Shown: in pieces, positions 36,838 to 46,004 of the stretch
Position numbering within the stretch: position 1 is the first letter of the stretch
Layout of the letters: every line of letters starts with the position of its first letter
Source: JAICXG01 sp036825615
GTDB taxonomy: Bacteria > Verrucomicrobiota > Verrucomicrobiia > Chthoniobacterales > UBA10450
Length of the DNA: 64,000 nt
NCBI GenBank assembly: GCA_036825615.1
Contig: DAISXY010000009.1
Location: 1-64,000 of the forward strand
Direction: 5' to 3'
The notes under the pieces: generated by a model
The model's database searches: none
What the model was told of the DNA's origin: nothing
The model's input: the letters and a program-made list of their open reading frames with translations, nothing else
Made by a program: the position numbers and the translations under genes

Positions 36838-37806
36838 ATGAGCCTCACCTACCTCGAAGCCATCCGCGAAGCCCAGGCGCGTCTTTTACGCGAAGACGAT
36901 CGAGTCTTCATCTACGGTCAGGACGTCGCGGGCAAATTCGGCGGCGCGTTCAAGGCGACAAAGGGACTGGCGAAACAATTCCCCGGCCGGGTCCTGAACA
37001 CACCGATCAGCGAAGACGCGATGGTCGGCACCGCGATTGGTGCGGCGATGGAAGGGATGCGGCCGATCGTGGAAATGCAGTTCGCCGATTTCTCGAGCAT
37101 CGCGCTCAATCAAATCCTCAACAACGCCGGCACCCAGTATTGGCGCACCAACATCCCCTGCCCGATCACGATCCGGCTGCCCTCTGGCGGGACCAAAGGC
37201 AGCGGCCCGTTTCACAGCCAGAGCATGGAAAGCATTTACGCCCATTATCCCGGACTCGTCGTCATGACGCCGGCGACGGTGGAAGACGCTTACACGATGT
37301 TGATCGACGCGGTCGCAATCAACGACCCTGTGATCTACTGCGAGCACAAGTATCTCTACTATCATCTCAAGGCGGATGCGCTGCCTAACGAATCGCTCCC
37401 GGTCGGGCAGGCGCGCATCGTCCGGCCAGGCCGCGACCTGACGATCGTGAGCAACAGCGCGATGGTGCACGAAGCGCTCGCGGTCGCGCGCCAGCTCAGC
37501 CGCGAAGGGATCGAGATCGAGGTCGTCGATCTGCGCACGGTAAAACCTCTCGACACCGCGACCGTGCTCGCCTCCGTCGCGCGCACCGGGCGATTGCTTT
37601 GCGTGGGCGAAACTTTCCCCTGGGGTGGCGTGACCGCGGAAGTGATCGCGCGCGTCGCCAGTGAAGGTTTTCATCTCCTCGACGCCGCGCCCGCACGCCT
37701 GAACGCGAAGGACACGCCGATTCCGTATCATCCGAACCTTTGGGAAACGCATCGGCCGAACGCCAAAACCATTGCCGCGAAAGTGCGCCAGGTTCTCGCC
37801 GAATGA
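36838..37806 (+). CDS. pdhB: Pyruvate/2-oxoacid dehydrogenase E1 component, beta subunit
   Basis: A 322-residue E1beta subunit. The ATG at 36838 (MSLTYLEAIREAQ) is chosen because the frame upstream is just translated repeat. Family blocks are FIYGQDVAGKFGGAFKATKGL, FPGRVLNTPISEDAMVGTA, IRLPSGGTKGSGPFHSQSME, VVDLRTVKPLDTATV and CVGETFPWGGVTAEV. It pairs with E1alpha to form the alpha2beta2 decarboxylase. Separated from E1alpha by a heptamer array and from E2 by a hairpin repeat. Confidence 0.93.
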   Translation: MSLTYLEAIREAQARLLREDDRVFIYGQDVAGKFGGAFKATKGLAKQFPGRVLNTPISEDAMVGTAIGAAMEGMRPIVEMQFADFSSIALNQILNNAGTQYWRTNIPCPITIRLPSGGTKGSGPFHSQSMESIYAHYPGLVVMTPATVEDAYTMLIDAVAINDPVIYCEHKYLYYHLKADALPNESLPVGQARIVRPGRDLTIVSNSAMVHEALAVARQLSREGIEIEVVDLRTVKPLDTATVLASVARTGRLLCVGETFPWGGVTAEVIARVASEGFHLLDAAPARLNAKDTPIPYHPNLWETHRPNAKTIAAKVRQVLAE

Positions 37807-37828
37807 CGACGATCGATCAGAAGAATCG

Positions 37829-37954
37829 TAGCACAGCCATTTTGGCTGTGGGGCCATCGGGCGTCTCGCCCGGTGAGTCTTGGGTTTTTGCTGCAACACC
37901 GGGCGAGACGCCCGGTCGCCCCACAAGCAGGATGCTTGTGCTACGACACTCGCA
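37829..37954. repeat. Nested inverted repeat (REP/MITE-like) between E1beta and E2 genes
   Basis: Outer arms TCGTAGCACA (start) and TGTGCTACGA (end) flank inner arms ATCGGGCGTCTCGCCCGGTG (near 37857) and CACCGGGCGAGACGCCCGGT (near 37898), with a roughly 25-nt loop. GGCTGTGGGGC and GCCCCACAAGC add to the stem. The whole 126-bp unit could fold as one cruciform or RNA hairpin inside the pdh operon. It has no coding capacity. Confidence 0.8.
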
Positions 37955-37970
37955 ACGCCCGTAACTTACC

Positions 37971-39224
37971 ATGCCGAAAGTTCCAATCACCATGCCGCAG
38001 CTGGGCGAATCGATGGCCGAAGCCACGATCGTCGCGATCAAAGTCAAACCCGGCGAGAAAGTCGCGACCGACCAGGAAGTCATCGAAGTCGAAACCGACA
38101 AAGCGGTGATGGGCGTGACCACGCCCTGCGCCGGCGAGGTGGCGACGATCGAAGCCGAGGTCAAGAAGGTTTACCCAGTGGGCGCGGTGCTCGGTTATAT
38201 CGAGGCGACTGAAGCCGACGCCGCCCGTTTCAAGAAAACGGAAACCCCCGGTGAAATCGGCAAGGAAATTCCGGGTCGGGAAGAACCAGGCAAAGCGGGC
38301 GCGGCAGGCAACGGCTCGCATTTCCAAATCGACGAAAAAGAACTCGCGGCAGTCCCGACCGGCTCACATTTCCAGACCGAACAGGCCGGCGTCTTGCCGG
38401 TCCCGGCGAGCGCGAAAGGCGCCGGTTACCTTTCGCCGCGGGTGCGGGCGCGAATGGCCGAGCTTGGCCTGACGAATGCCGATCTCGCCGGCATCGCCGG
38501 CACCGGCAACAACGGCCGCGTCACGACCAAAGACCTGGAGTCATTCCTTGGCGGTCTCGAAAAACAAAACGTGCAGGAAGCGAGCGCGATCCGAACCGGT
38601 GTCGCGACGGCAATGCGCCGCAGTTGGAGCCGCCCGCTTTCCACGATCGGCTCCTCGGTCTGTCTCGATCCGGTGCTCGAAGATCGCAAGAAGCGCGATC
38701 CCAAACCGGGCCCAGCGCTTTATGCCGCCCGCGCCCTCGCGCTCGCGCTGGCCGAAAATCCAGCGGCGGCGGCGAAGCTCATCGGCAACCGCGTCGTGCA
38801 ATCGAAATCGATCGACATCGGCGTCGCAGTCGAAGCCGAGGACGGCATCATGGTGCCGGTGATTCGCGAAATGGACAAAACATCGTTAGGCGACCTGACC
38901 AAAAGCTACGGCGAATTGGTCGCGCTCGCCCGCCAGCGCCGCATTTCACCCGACATGCAGGCCGGCGGCATCGCGACGGTGTCCAATTTCGGCAGCTTCG
39001 GGATCGAATGGGGCACGCCGATTCCCTTGCCCGATCAGACGGTATTACTCGGTCTCGGCGCAGGGAAGAAGGCGCCCGTCTGGGATGAAGCGAAGAACGA
39101 CTTCGTTCCCCGCACCGAAGCGCAAATCACCCTCAGCTTCGATCATCGCAGTCTCGACGGAGGCGGCGGCGGCCGTCTTCTCCAGCGCATCATCGAGCTG
39201 CTGGAGAAACCTGAAAGCTTGTAA
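37971..39224 (+). CDS. pdhC: Dihydrolipoamide acetyltransferase (E2) component
   Basis: A 417-residue E2 acyltransferase, the core of the complex. Domains in order: one lipoyl domain (1-78, lipoylated Lys44 in VETDKAVMG), a Gly/Ala linker that contains GSHFQ twice, a peripheral-subunit-binding domain (153-192, YLSPRVRARMAELGL...GTGNNGRVTTKDL), and the catalytic domain with SFDHRSLDGG at the end (His392). The linker is short. It receives acyl groups from E1 and passes them to CoA; E3 must be encoded elsewhere. Confidence 0.93.
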   Translation: MPKVPITMPQLGESMAEATIVAIKVKPGEKVATDQEVIEVETDKAVMGVTTPCAGEVATIEAEVKKVYPVGAVLGYIEATEADAARFKKTETPGEIGKEIPGREEPGKAGAAGNGSHFQIDEKELAAVPTGSHFQTEQAGVLPVPASAKGAGYLSPRVRARMAELGLTNADLAGIAGTGNNGRVTTKDLESFLGGLEKQNVQEASAIRTGVATAMRRSWSRPLSTIGSSVCLDPVLEDRKKRDPKPGPALYAARALALALAENPAAAAKLIGNRVVQSKSIDIGVAVEAEDGIMVPVIREMDKTSLGDLTKSYGELVALARQRRISPDMQAGGIATVSNFGSFGIEWGTPIPLPDQTVLLGLGAGKKAPVWDEAKNDFVPRTEAQITLSFDHRSLDGGGGGRLLQRIIELLEKPESL

Positions 39225-39240
39225 CGCGCGCGGCGAATTT

Positions 39241-40098
39241 CTAGGGAAGCCGCTGCCTAACGAACTCCTCTACGGTCGTCAGCCGCACGCCGAATTTCTC
39301 CGCGGTTTCGTCCATCGGGATGACCACGTCGCCCAGTTCCATTCCACGGAGCAGGCCAACGATCACCTCCGGCAACGCCATTGGTGGAGCCTGTGGGCCA
39401 GGCGTCTGCACAGGAATGGCGCGGCCGAGCACGCGCTCGGCAATCGCAATGATGTCGCGCCAGGAAACAGCTTCAGGTCCGCCAAGCACCAGCTTCTGAT
39501 TGAAGGCGGCGGGGTTACCAATCGCACTGACTGCGAAGGCCGCGACATCAGCTGCCGCAATGAAGGAATGTTTGCACTCGCCGGGTCCCAATAACACCAC
39601 CGGCCGGTTTTCGTGGACCGCCGAGCCGACCACGAGCGGGATCCAGAAATCCATGAAGATGTGCGGGGCGAGAATGGTGGAGACGAGGCCGCTTGCGCGC
39701 AGATGATCTTCCGTGCGCGCCTTCGCCTGGAGGAAGGGAACGGGAATGGAAACATCCGCGCCGTAGGCGGAGACGAAGAGGTATTGCTGCACCGCCTTCT
39801 CTCGCGTGGCATCGATCAGGTTGCGATTTCCGACCAGATCGACACTCTCCGGGTTATCTGCGCCGCCACGTTGCGCAGAGTTCGCGGTCGTTATCACGAC
39901 GTCAATTCCTTCACACGCGGATTGAAGCGAGGGGCGATCTTTCAAGTCGCCGTGAACGGGAACCGCGCCAGCGGCGACGAGCTGCGCGCAATCGGAGTTT
40001 GGCCGCACGAGAATCCGCACCTCGCGGCCTTGTTCCAACAGTCGGCGCGTGATCATTCCGCCGAGGTAACCAGTCGCGCCGGCAACGAGGATCATCAC
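39241..40098 (-). CDS. NmrA-like NAD(P)-binding protein (atypical SDR)
   Basis: A 285-residue Rossmann-fold protein: MMILVAGATGYLGGMITRRLLEQG at the N-terminus, DLKDRPSLQSACEGIDVVITT, and FLQAKARTEDHLRASGL. The catalytic YxxxK is absent, as in NmrA/HSCARG-type sensors and NAD(P)H:quinone reductase-like members. Its start overlaps the stop of the cyclase/ATPase gene (ATGA), so the two are translationally coupled. It might act as a redox-linked partner of that regulator; this is inference only. Confidence 0.82.
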   Translation of the reverse strand: MMILVAGATGYLGGMITRRLLEQGREVRILVRPNSDCAQLVAAGAVPVHGDLKDRPSLQSACEGIDVVITTANSAQRGGADNPESVDLVGNRNLIDATREKAVQQYLFVSAYGADVSIPVPFLQAKARTEDHLRASGLVSTILAPHIFMDFWIPLVVGSAVHENRPVVLLGPGECKHSFIAAADVAAFAVSAIGNPAAFNQKLVLGGPEAVSWRDIIAIAERVLGRAIPVQTPGPQAPPMALPEVIVGLLRGMELGDVVIPMDETAEKFGVRLTTVEEFVRQRLP

Positions 40099-43000
40099 AG
40101 ATAGGAAAGTTTCGTCGCCTGACCGACAAGGGCTCGCAGCTGCATCGCGGCCTTGTCCGTTTCACCAGCCTCGAAAGAGCCCACAGCTACCCCGACTGCG
40201 TCCCTGAGCGAAGCGGGCAGTCGTTGCTGACTCGGCTCCAGAAGTTGACGTGCAAAGCGGATCGCTTCAGGCGTGTTCCCCTTCGCGACGGCGGCGGCAA
40301 TCAGCGGCCAGAGCGCAAGCCAATGAAACGGATACCGGAAGCCTTCCCAGCTTCTCAGCGCCTCGAGCGCATCCAGCTCGAGACGGGCGAAATCCCGTCG
40401 CCGCCAGGCCAGCCAGGCCGTGGTTGCTTTCACCACACCGATGTATTCGCGCATTCCATAACGCGAGGCGAGCCCGAGCAGCCGCTGCGCGGCGGGTTGC
40501 GCGACTGCGAGGTCGCCTCGCCGGCGAGCAACCAAAAGCAGGTAAGTCAACGCGCGCGAAAGCAACGTCAGATCGCCGGTGCGGTGCGCGATCGCCTCCG
40601 CCGCCCTTAGCTGCTCTTCTGCCGGGGTGAGTTCGCCCCGGCTGACGTAACCAAGCCCTAACAAGAAGTGCGCGTGCCCGAGCGGCAGGAGTTCGCCGCT
40701 TTCTTCGCGCAAACGCAGGGCGCCTTGAGCGAGCGCGATCGTTTCCGCCGAGACGTCGTAACGCTCCTCTCGATAAGCGAGAAGGACGCGATGTTCAGAG
40801 AAGATCGCCCGTTGCCGCGGCGTCCCGTATGTTTCCACGAAATTGCGGATCGCGCCGAGTTCCTCCGTCATCTCAGCGATGCGTCCGCGGAAGTAGTAGG
40901 ACCAGAAACGTTCGAGGCGGGTCTCGATCCATTCTTCCCAATCGGCTCGAGCGAAGCGATGCGGATCACCGAGTGCCGCTTCTGCGGACTGCAATTGACG
41001 CAGCGCTTCGTCGAACTCGCGCTCGGCCTCAAAGGTCTTTGCGATTTTTCGCAGCAGACGCGCCTCCGAGGCCTTCTCACCGCCCGTCACAGTTCGACGA
41101 ATCTCAGCGGCTCGCCCATAGTACTTCCGCGCCTCGGCGTGCTCGGCCGTCAGCTTGAGAAGATCTGCGATTCGCTCGTGGAGTTCTGCACTTTGGAGAA
41201 GGCGCTGCAAATTATCCGCATCCGCCGGAAAGGCTGCGATTTGGTCCAACGCCTGACGATAAAAGCCAATCGCTTCCGCATTCGCGTAACTCGCGGCCGC
41301 GCGCTCGCCCGCCCTGCTCAGGTAAGGCAGGGCCTTCTCCGGTAATTCTCCTTTGGCGTAATGCTGACCCAAAACGGCGGCCTGCTCGATGAGGCGGTCA
41401 GGCCAAAGCTTTTCGATTGCCAGGGCCGCTCGCCGATGCAGTTCCCGGCGCTGAGCAATGAGCAGACTTTCGTAGGAAACCTGTTGGGTCAGCGCATGCT
41501 CAAAGACGTAATTATCGGCACGTGCACTGGGGCTCGCACCGGCAGAATCAGCTCCTGGTCGCCGGAGGAATTCGCGGTGGACGAGCGCCTCAAGCGAGGA
41601 GTCGAGCGCTTCGCCTTTGTCGTGCGGAGGAATGACCTCTTCGAGGAGCGATTTCCCGAAGACACGCCCGAGAACCGCTGCCGTTTGCAAGGTCGTCTTC
41701 TCTTCCGGCGCGAGCCGGTCGATGCGAGAGGCGAGCACACCCTGGACCGTGTCCGGCACGTGCAGATCGGCCGATACTTCTCGAAATGTCGCGCGTCCGT
41801 TCTCGAGAACGATGACGCCGCTCGCGATGAGGGAGCGCAGAATTTCTTCGAGGAAGAAGGCGTTCCCCTCCGCCCTTTCCAAAAGCGCCTTTTGCAGCTC
41901 TTCTGGCATATTGTCGACTGCGAGAAGGTTCCGGAGCAAACGCTCGCTCGACGCGCCGGAGAGCGGTTTCAGCTCGATCCTGGTGAGCAGGGTGCCTGAT
42001 TGTTTCGCTGTCGCCGCGAAAAAATCGGTGGCGGTTGGTGCCTCCGGTCGCAGAACGAGCAAAAAGCCCATCGGTGTGTGCGCGGCCAGTGGCAAAAGAT
42101 CGCCCAGCATCCGCAGGGAAGAGGGATCGGCCCAATGCAAATCTTCCAGAACCAGGACGAGCGGACGCGCCACCGACAGGCCGGCGAGAAATGCCGCGAT
42201 GATTTCGGTGGTCTGGCGTTGCAGTCCTTCGCTCGTTAGGTCACGAATCCAGGCTGTGCTCTGTTCTAGCCCCGGCAGTTCGAGAAAATGCGCGAGAAGC
42301 GCAGATGCCCGCTCCTCTTCCCCAGGCAGAACCGCGCACAGGCATTGTCGCAGATTTTCCATCGCCGCAGCGGCCGACCGCGCCGCACCATGTCCGAGAA
42401 CATCGCGCAACAGGTCGCGGAGCAGCCAATAACTCATCCCCGCGCTGTGCGAGAGGGTGCGGCCTTCGTGCCACCGCGCGTCTGGCGCGGAACGGCGCGC
42501 CTCGGCCATGAGGCGGCTCTTGCCGATCCCCGCTTCACCCACCACGGCGACGACAAAACCCCGACCGTTCTGCAGTCCATCGATTGCGGCGCGAAGCTGC
42601 GCCCACTCCGCGTCGCGTCCGACCAGGGGCGAATGGAGTCCGGCGATTCCACGCGTCGGAACGATCTTCTCGCGCGGGCCAAGAAGCCGAAATGCGGTGA
42701 GCGGAGCGGACGCGCCTTTCACCTTCAGCGTCATCTCTTCAAACTCGAAAAACGCGGCCGCCGCTCGTTGCGTCTGCTCGCCGACGAAGATTTCACCGCG
42801 CTCGGAAGCATCTTCCAGCCGCGCCGCCAGGTTCACGGCGTGACCCATCACGGAATAATCCTGGCGTTCGCGCGTGCCTACCCCGCCCGCCACCACCCGG
42901 CCGGTGTTAATGCCAAAATGCAGACCCAGGTCGGCATCATGTTCGCGATTGAATTCGCCGATCGCTTGCATCATTTCGAGCGCCGCCCGACAGGCGCGCT

Positions 43001-43382
43001 CTGCGTCGTTCTCATGCGCGATGGGCGCGCCGAAAAGCGCGACGATTTCGTCGCCGACAAACTTGTCGATCGTCCCGCCATATTTCTGCACGATCGGCAC
43101 CAGGGTTTCGAAGCAGGCGTTGAGAAGATCGCGCGCCCGTTCCGGGTCGAGGTTTTCCGCCAGCGCCGTGTAACCTGAGACATCAGCAAACATGACCGTG
43201 ACCAACTTGCGTTCTCCGGCCAAGGACTGCGGCGTGGCCGGGGTCGCGTCGAGCTTCTCCAGTTGGCGGCGGAGGGCCTCCAACCCGGCGTCGACCACCA
43301 GATCGCCGAGCGTTGCGCGCTGCGCCTCCAGTCCGGCAATCGCCGCCTGAAGCTGCTCCCGCATCTGCGCGGTGGCGCGCAT
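40095..43382 (-). CDS. Class III nucleotidyl cyclase - AAA ATPase - TPR regulator
   Basis: A large (about 1095-residue) cytoplasmic multidomain protein. After a short helical N-terminus comes a class III cyclase domain (about 55-230; VTVMFADVSGYTALAE, FVGDEIVALFG, HFGINTGRVVAGGVG, YSVMGHAVNLAARLE), then an AAA/STAND-type ATPase (VVAVVGEAGIGKSRL Walker A near 265; LVLVLEDLHWADPSS Walker B near 375), then TPR-like helical repeats to the end. The metal-binding Asp residues are present, so cyclase activity is plausible. Start 43382 (ATG) is chosen; a GTG at 43430 is possible. Such proteins sense an unknown signal through the TPRs. Confidence 0.88.
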   Translation of the reverse strand: MRATAQMREQLQAAIAGLEAQRATLGDLVVDAGLEALRRQLEKLDATPATPQSLAGERKLVTVMFADVSGYTALAENLDPERARDLLNACFETLVPIVQKYGGTIDKFVGDEIVALFGAPIAHENDAERACRAALEMMQAIGEFNREHDADLGLHFGINTGRVVAGGVGTRERQDYSVMGHAVNLAARLEDASERGEIFVGEQTQRAAAAFFEFEEMTLKVKGASAPLTAFRLLGPREKIVPTRGIAGLHSPLVGRDAEWAQLRAAIDGLQNGRGFVVAVVGEAGIGKSRLMAEARRSAPDARWHEGRTLSHSAGMSYWLLRDLLRDVLGHGAARSAAAAMENLRQCLCAVLPGEEERASALLAHFLELPGLEQSTAWIRDLTSEGLQRQTTEIIAAFLAGLSVARPLVLVLEDLHWADPSSLRMLGDLLPLAAHTPMGFLLVLRPEAPTATDFFAATAKQSGTLLTRIELKPLSGASSERLLRNLLAVDNMPEELQKALLERAEGNAFFLEEILRSLIASGVIVLENGRATFREVSADLHVPDTVQGVLASRIDRLAPEEKTTLQTAAVLGRVFGKSLLEEVIPPHDKGEALDSSLEALVHREFLRRPGADSAGASPSARADNYVFEHALTQQVSYESLLIAQRRELHRRAALAIEKLWPDRLIEQAAVLGQHYAKGELPEKALPYLSRAGERAAASYANAEAIGFYRQALDQIAAFPADADNLQRLLQSAELHERIADLLKLTAEHAEARKYYGRAAEIRRTVTGGEKASEARLLRKIAKTFEAEREFDEALRQLQSAEAALGDPHRFARADWEEWIETRLERFWSYYFRGRIAEMTEELGAIRNFVETYGTPRQRAIFSEHRVLLAYREERYDVSAETIALAQGALRLREESGELLPLGHAHFLLGLGYVSRGELTPAEEQLRAAEAIAHRTGDLTLLSRALTYLLLVARRRGDLAVAQPAAQRLLGLASRYGMREYIGVVKATTAWLAWRRRDFARLELDALEALRSWEGFRYPFHWLALWPLIAAAVAKGNTPEAIRFARQLLEPSQQRLPASLRDAVGVAVGSFEAGETDKAAMQLRALVGQATKLSYL

Positions 43383-43521
43383 GGCTCGTTGTGACGCGAA
43401 AGCCGAGGCTGAGTCAAGGCCCCTCTGCACGGCACCGCCTGAGCCGTCGTCGCCTTGCGAAGGAGGCCCATGCCGTTAGGTTGCGTCGGGCATGAATTGA
43501 ACCGCGGCGATTGACCCAAAC

Positions 43522-43794
43522 TTGAAGATGCGCGAACTGCTCGAGCAATTTCCCGGCGCGCAGCGGGCGCTTTTTCGCCGTTATCACATCTGGGGCTGCG
43601 CGAGCTGCGGGTTCAGCCCCGAGGAGACGCTCGCCGGCGTGTGCGCCCGGAATGATAATCTCGAGGTCGAGGAAGTGATCGAGCATATCCTGACGAGCGA
43701 CGCGGCCGAGCGCGCGCTTCAGATCGAGCCGCACGTACTGCCGCGCATCAGTTCTCCGGACTTACTCCCGGCGAAACCTACATCGCGCAAGTGA
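43522..43794 (+). CDS. Redox-disulfide (DUF1858-like) protein, probably truncated
   Basis: A 90-residue open frame. Residues 1-70 match the small CxxC redox-disulfide domain seen in ScdA/hybrid-cluster-associated proteins (MKMRELLEQFPGAQRALF, then WGCASCGFSPEETL and VEEVIEHIL). In relatives this domain is normally followed by a rhodanese domain. Here it ends after IEPHVLPR, and the DNA from about 43734 onward reads, in another frame, as the tail of an unrelated fibronectin type III protein. The gene therefore looks cut by a deletion or recombination; whether the short protein is made is unclear. Confidence 0.6.
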   Translation: MKMRELLEQFPGAQRALFRRYHIWGCASCGFSPEETLAGVCARNDNLEVEEVIEHILTSDAAERALQIEPHVLPRISSPDLLPAKPTSRK

Positions 43795-43856
43795 ACGCGC
43801 TCGGAGCCGCTGGCGCCAGCGACTGGAGCGCGGCCGCTTCACTGATGGTCATCTAA
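43734..43856 (+). pseudogene. Fibronectin type III domain tail, remnant
   Basis: In the frame ending with the TAA at 43854, the sequence reads HQFSGLTPGETYIAQV, then ALGAAGASDWS and SLMVI-stop. This is the last half of an fn3 domain (the LTPGTxYxxxVxAxxxxGxSxWS pattern). No start or preceding fn3 strands are present in that frame; upstream bases encode the redox-disulfide protein in a different frame. A strong terminator follows 45 nt later and probably belonged to the lost gene. Confidence 0.6.
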
Positions 43857-43901
43857 AACTGTCCCCCGAAGTTCCCCAAGAAGGAATTTCGCGAGACCAA
43901 C

Positions 43902-43938
43902 ACCACGGCGGAGTCACTCTCCGCCGTGGTCTTTTTTT
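43902..43938 (+). terminator. Strong Rho-independent terminator
   Basis: A perfect 12-bp stem (ACCACGGCGGAG at 43902-43913 with CTCCGCCGTGGT at 43919-43930), a 5-nt loop and a run of seven T. It closes the transcript through the redox-disulfide gene and the fn3 remnant. Confidence 0.9.
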
Positions 43939-44223
43939 GTGGTAAGCGGGGCGGTGGCTGCGATCTGGCGTGCTGCGATGGGCGCGCCAGTCGAGTTTTT
44001 CGGGCTGTTAGCTGGCGAAGGAGATGTGCGTTCGTGTCGTGCCGAGCCCGATCCGCATCGAGCCACAGGAGCACAATCGCTTTCGCTTCTGGGGCGCGCT
44101 CAGCCATAAGGTCTACGCGAGAGCGAAACGATCGTTCAATGTCCAGGTCCTCAGAATTCCAACATTTAGATCTTCCGGCGCTGAGACGGAAGGAAAATAT
44201 CTGGCACGGAACGCGCCGGAATC
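43939..44223. other. Intergenic stretch, no supported gene
   Basis: Between the terminator and the HAF-repeat gene there is an open frame from 44024 (about 70 codons) with no family character and no good ribosome binding site; it overlaps the next gene start. No promoter or repeat could be supported. Confidence 0.4.
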
Positions 44224-45147
44224 ATGTTGGATTTGCCCGTGAATCTTGATAGCAACACGAGAATAAAGAAAATTCTAAATCCCTTTTTGATTCTCACTGG
44301 AGTTTGCGTTCTGCGTGCGCCGCTCCTTTTCGCGCAGTCCCCACCGAGTGTCACCATTCTCACCACCTTCGATGTGCCCAACGGCCGTGAAACGTTTGGC
44401 AGCGGCATCAACGATGCGGGAGACATCGTCGGCAGTTACTTCGCGTTTGGAAATGAATTAGGGTTCGAACGTTTCGCCAATGGTAACTTCAAAAGAATCG
44501 GTGAACCGCCGCGGCGATCCACCACGCTCGCGCGCGGAATCAACAACTTGAACATTATTTGTGGCACAACGGGCTCGGAAGGATTCTTCTATGACGGGAC
44601 TGCATTCACGTTCTATGACGCGCCGGATAGCACCCAGACGATCATCAACAGGGAAAATGACTTCGGCGATTTCGTCGGCTCCGCCACGATCAATGGAGTA
44701 GTCGTCGGCTTCGCCAACATTGCCGGCCAATTTATCTCTCTCGTTATTCCTGGGGCGACCCTGACGACTGCGGATGGCATCAATAACCGGGACGAAATCG
44801 TTGGCCGCTACTACGACGCGACGGGGACCTACGGCTTTTACCGCGATCCGGCGGACAACCTCACCTACCCGATCACAGTGCACAACTCCTCCTTTGTGAA
44901 CCTAAACAGCATCAACGACCGCGGAGAAATCGCCGGTGACTGGGCAGACCCAGCGATCGGCGGGTATTGCCACGGATTCATCATGCGCCTTCCCCACCAC
45001 GTCGTCTCTTTCGACGTGCCCGTTTCATATAATACCTCCGCGTGCGACATCAACAACCGGGGCGAGATTACGGGCTACTTCTACGACTTCACGGGGGGCG
45101 GCATGCATGCGTTCACCGGACAGTTAAACAAAGGGCTATCGAGATAG
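44224..45147 (+). CDS. Secreted HAF-repeat protein
   Basis: A 307-residue exported protein. The N-terminus has a hydrophobic signal segment (LNPFLILTGVCVLRAPLLFAQ). The mature part is built of 5-6 repeats of the extracellular HAF type, each with G-I-N-(D/N)-x-G-(D/E)-I-V-G: GINDAGDIVGSYF, GINNLNIICGTT, GINNRDEIVGRYYD, SINDRGEIAGDWAD and DINNRGEITGYFYD. Repeats of this sort are thought to form a propeller; no function is established. ATG 44224 is nominal, with a GTG at 44239 as alternative. Confidence 0.75.
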   Translation: MLDLPVNLDSNTRIKKILNPFLILTGVCVLRAPLLFAQSPPSVTILTTFDVPNGRETFGSGINDAGDIVGSYFAFGNELGFERFANGNFKRIGEPPRRSTTLARGINNLNIICGTTGSEGFFYDGTAFTFYDAPDSTQTIINRENDFGDFVGSATINGVVVGFANIAGQFISLVIPGATLTTADGINNRDEIVGRYYDATGTYGFYRDPADNLTYPITVHNSSFVNLNSINDRGEIAGDWADPAIGGYCHGFIMRLPHHVVSFDVPVSYNTSACDINNRGEITGYFYDFTGGGMHAFTGQLNKGLSR

Positions 45148-45245
45148 TCGTAGCGCATGCCATCCACGGCGTTAGGCGCAATTCTGGATGGGTGAGCTCC
45201 GCGAAGCTGAAGCGCAGCCCCTCCGGCCCCGCTCCCTGCCCTAAC

Positions 45246-46004
45246 TCACAAGGCCTGATTCTGTGCCGGCTCGTCCTGTTTCTGCTCGATGATCTCTTTG
45301 AAACGAGACAGATCTTGCGCCAGTTGCTGCTCGGGTGATTCGCCCAGCAGTTGGGCCGTTGCCGCGCCGACCTGCCCTGCGGGCGGATAATATCGCAGAA
45401 TGACCTTGAGCGACGTGCCACCTCGACCGTCCGGCTCGAACCAGACTGAGCCTGCATGATTCACTTCCGCGCCCGGGAGTGACTCCCAGGCAATCATTTC
45501 GCCTTCGCTCTCGTTCACGATTCGCGCGTCCCAATGCAGCGGTTGGCCGAGCGGTCCACGGACGACCCAGTGAGAATGGTGCGAATCGATCTCCTCGACT
45601 GACTCCACGTGCTCCATGAAGCGGGCAAGGTTTTCCAGTTTTCGCCAATAGCGAAATACCTCCGCCGGTTCGCGTTCGACATTGATGGTCTGGGTGACTC
45701 GGATTCCTTTTTGACCGCGCTCGTGACGCTCGGCCTGGAGGTCGTTCGCATGGCTGCCGAGGGCTCGATAGACGAGACACCGGCCACTCGCGCCGCGCGC
45801 AACCAGGGCCGCGCCGGCTAACCCGGCCAGCCCACCCCAGAGCGAGCGCCGTGAGATTCCGTAGATAATGAACCCGGCCCCGAGCGCGATCGAGCCAACC
45901 CGTTCCCACGCGGGAACGTTCCTGGTGAGATTTTCGCGCAGATCGTCGAGCTCTGGGAAGCTGGCGAACGGTTTTGCCGTGTGTGGTTGTGGAATGAGAG
46001 CCAT
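45246..46004 (-). CDS. DUF2892 membrane segment + SRPBCC/polyketide-cyclase-like protein
   Basis: A 252-residue protein from the ATG at 46004, preceded by an AAGGA ribosome binding site. Residues about 28-85 are a YgaP-like DUF2892 transmembrane hairpin (VGSIALGAGFIIYGISRRSLWGGLAGLAGAALV, described here by position only as about 37-69). Residues about 95-235 are an SRPBCC helix-grip domain (TINVEREPAEVFRYWRKLEN, HWDARIVNESEGEMIAWES), found in coenzyme-Q-binding and cyclase/dehydrase-like proteins. The fusion occurs in several phyla; it probably binds a lipid at the membrane. The upstream open frame beyond 46004 has no family character. Confidence 0.82.
   Translation of the reverse strand: MALIPQPHTAKPFASFPELDDLRENLTRNVPAWERVGSIALGAGFIIYGISRRSLWGGLAGLAGAALVARGASGRCLVYRALGSHANDLQAERHERGQKGIRVTQTINVEREPAEVFRYWRKLENLARFMEHVESVEEIDSHHSHWVVRGPLGQPLHWDARIVNESEGEMIAWESLPGAEVNHAGSVWFEPDGRGGTSLKVILRYYPPAGQVGAATAQLLGESPEQQLAQDLSRFKEIIEQKQDEPAQNQAL

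Noticed and set aside
36886..37926. 346-codon open frame antisense to E1beta
   Set aside because: Shadow of the conserved E1beta gene, with low-complexity charged composition.
44024..44242. 72-codon open frame before the HAF-repeat gene
   Set aside because: No ribosome binding site, no family pattern, overlaps the next gene.
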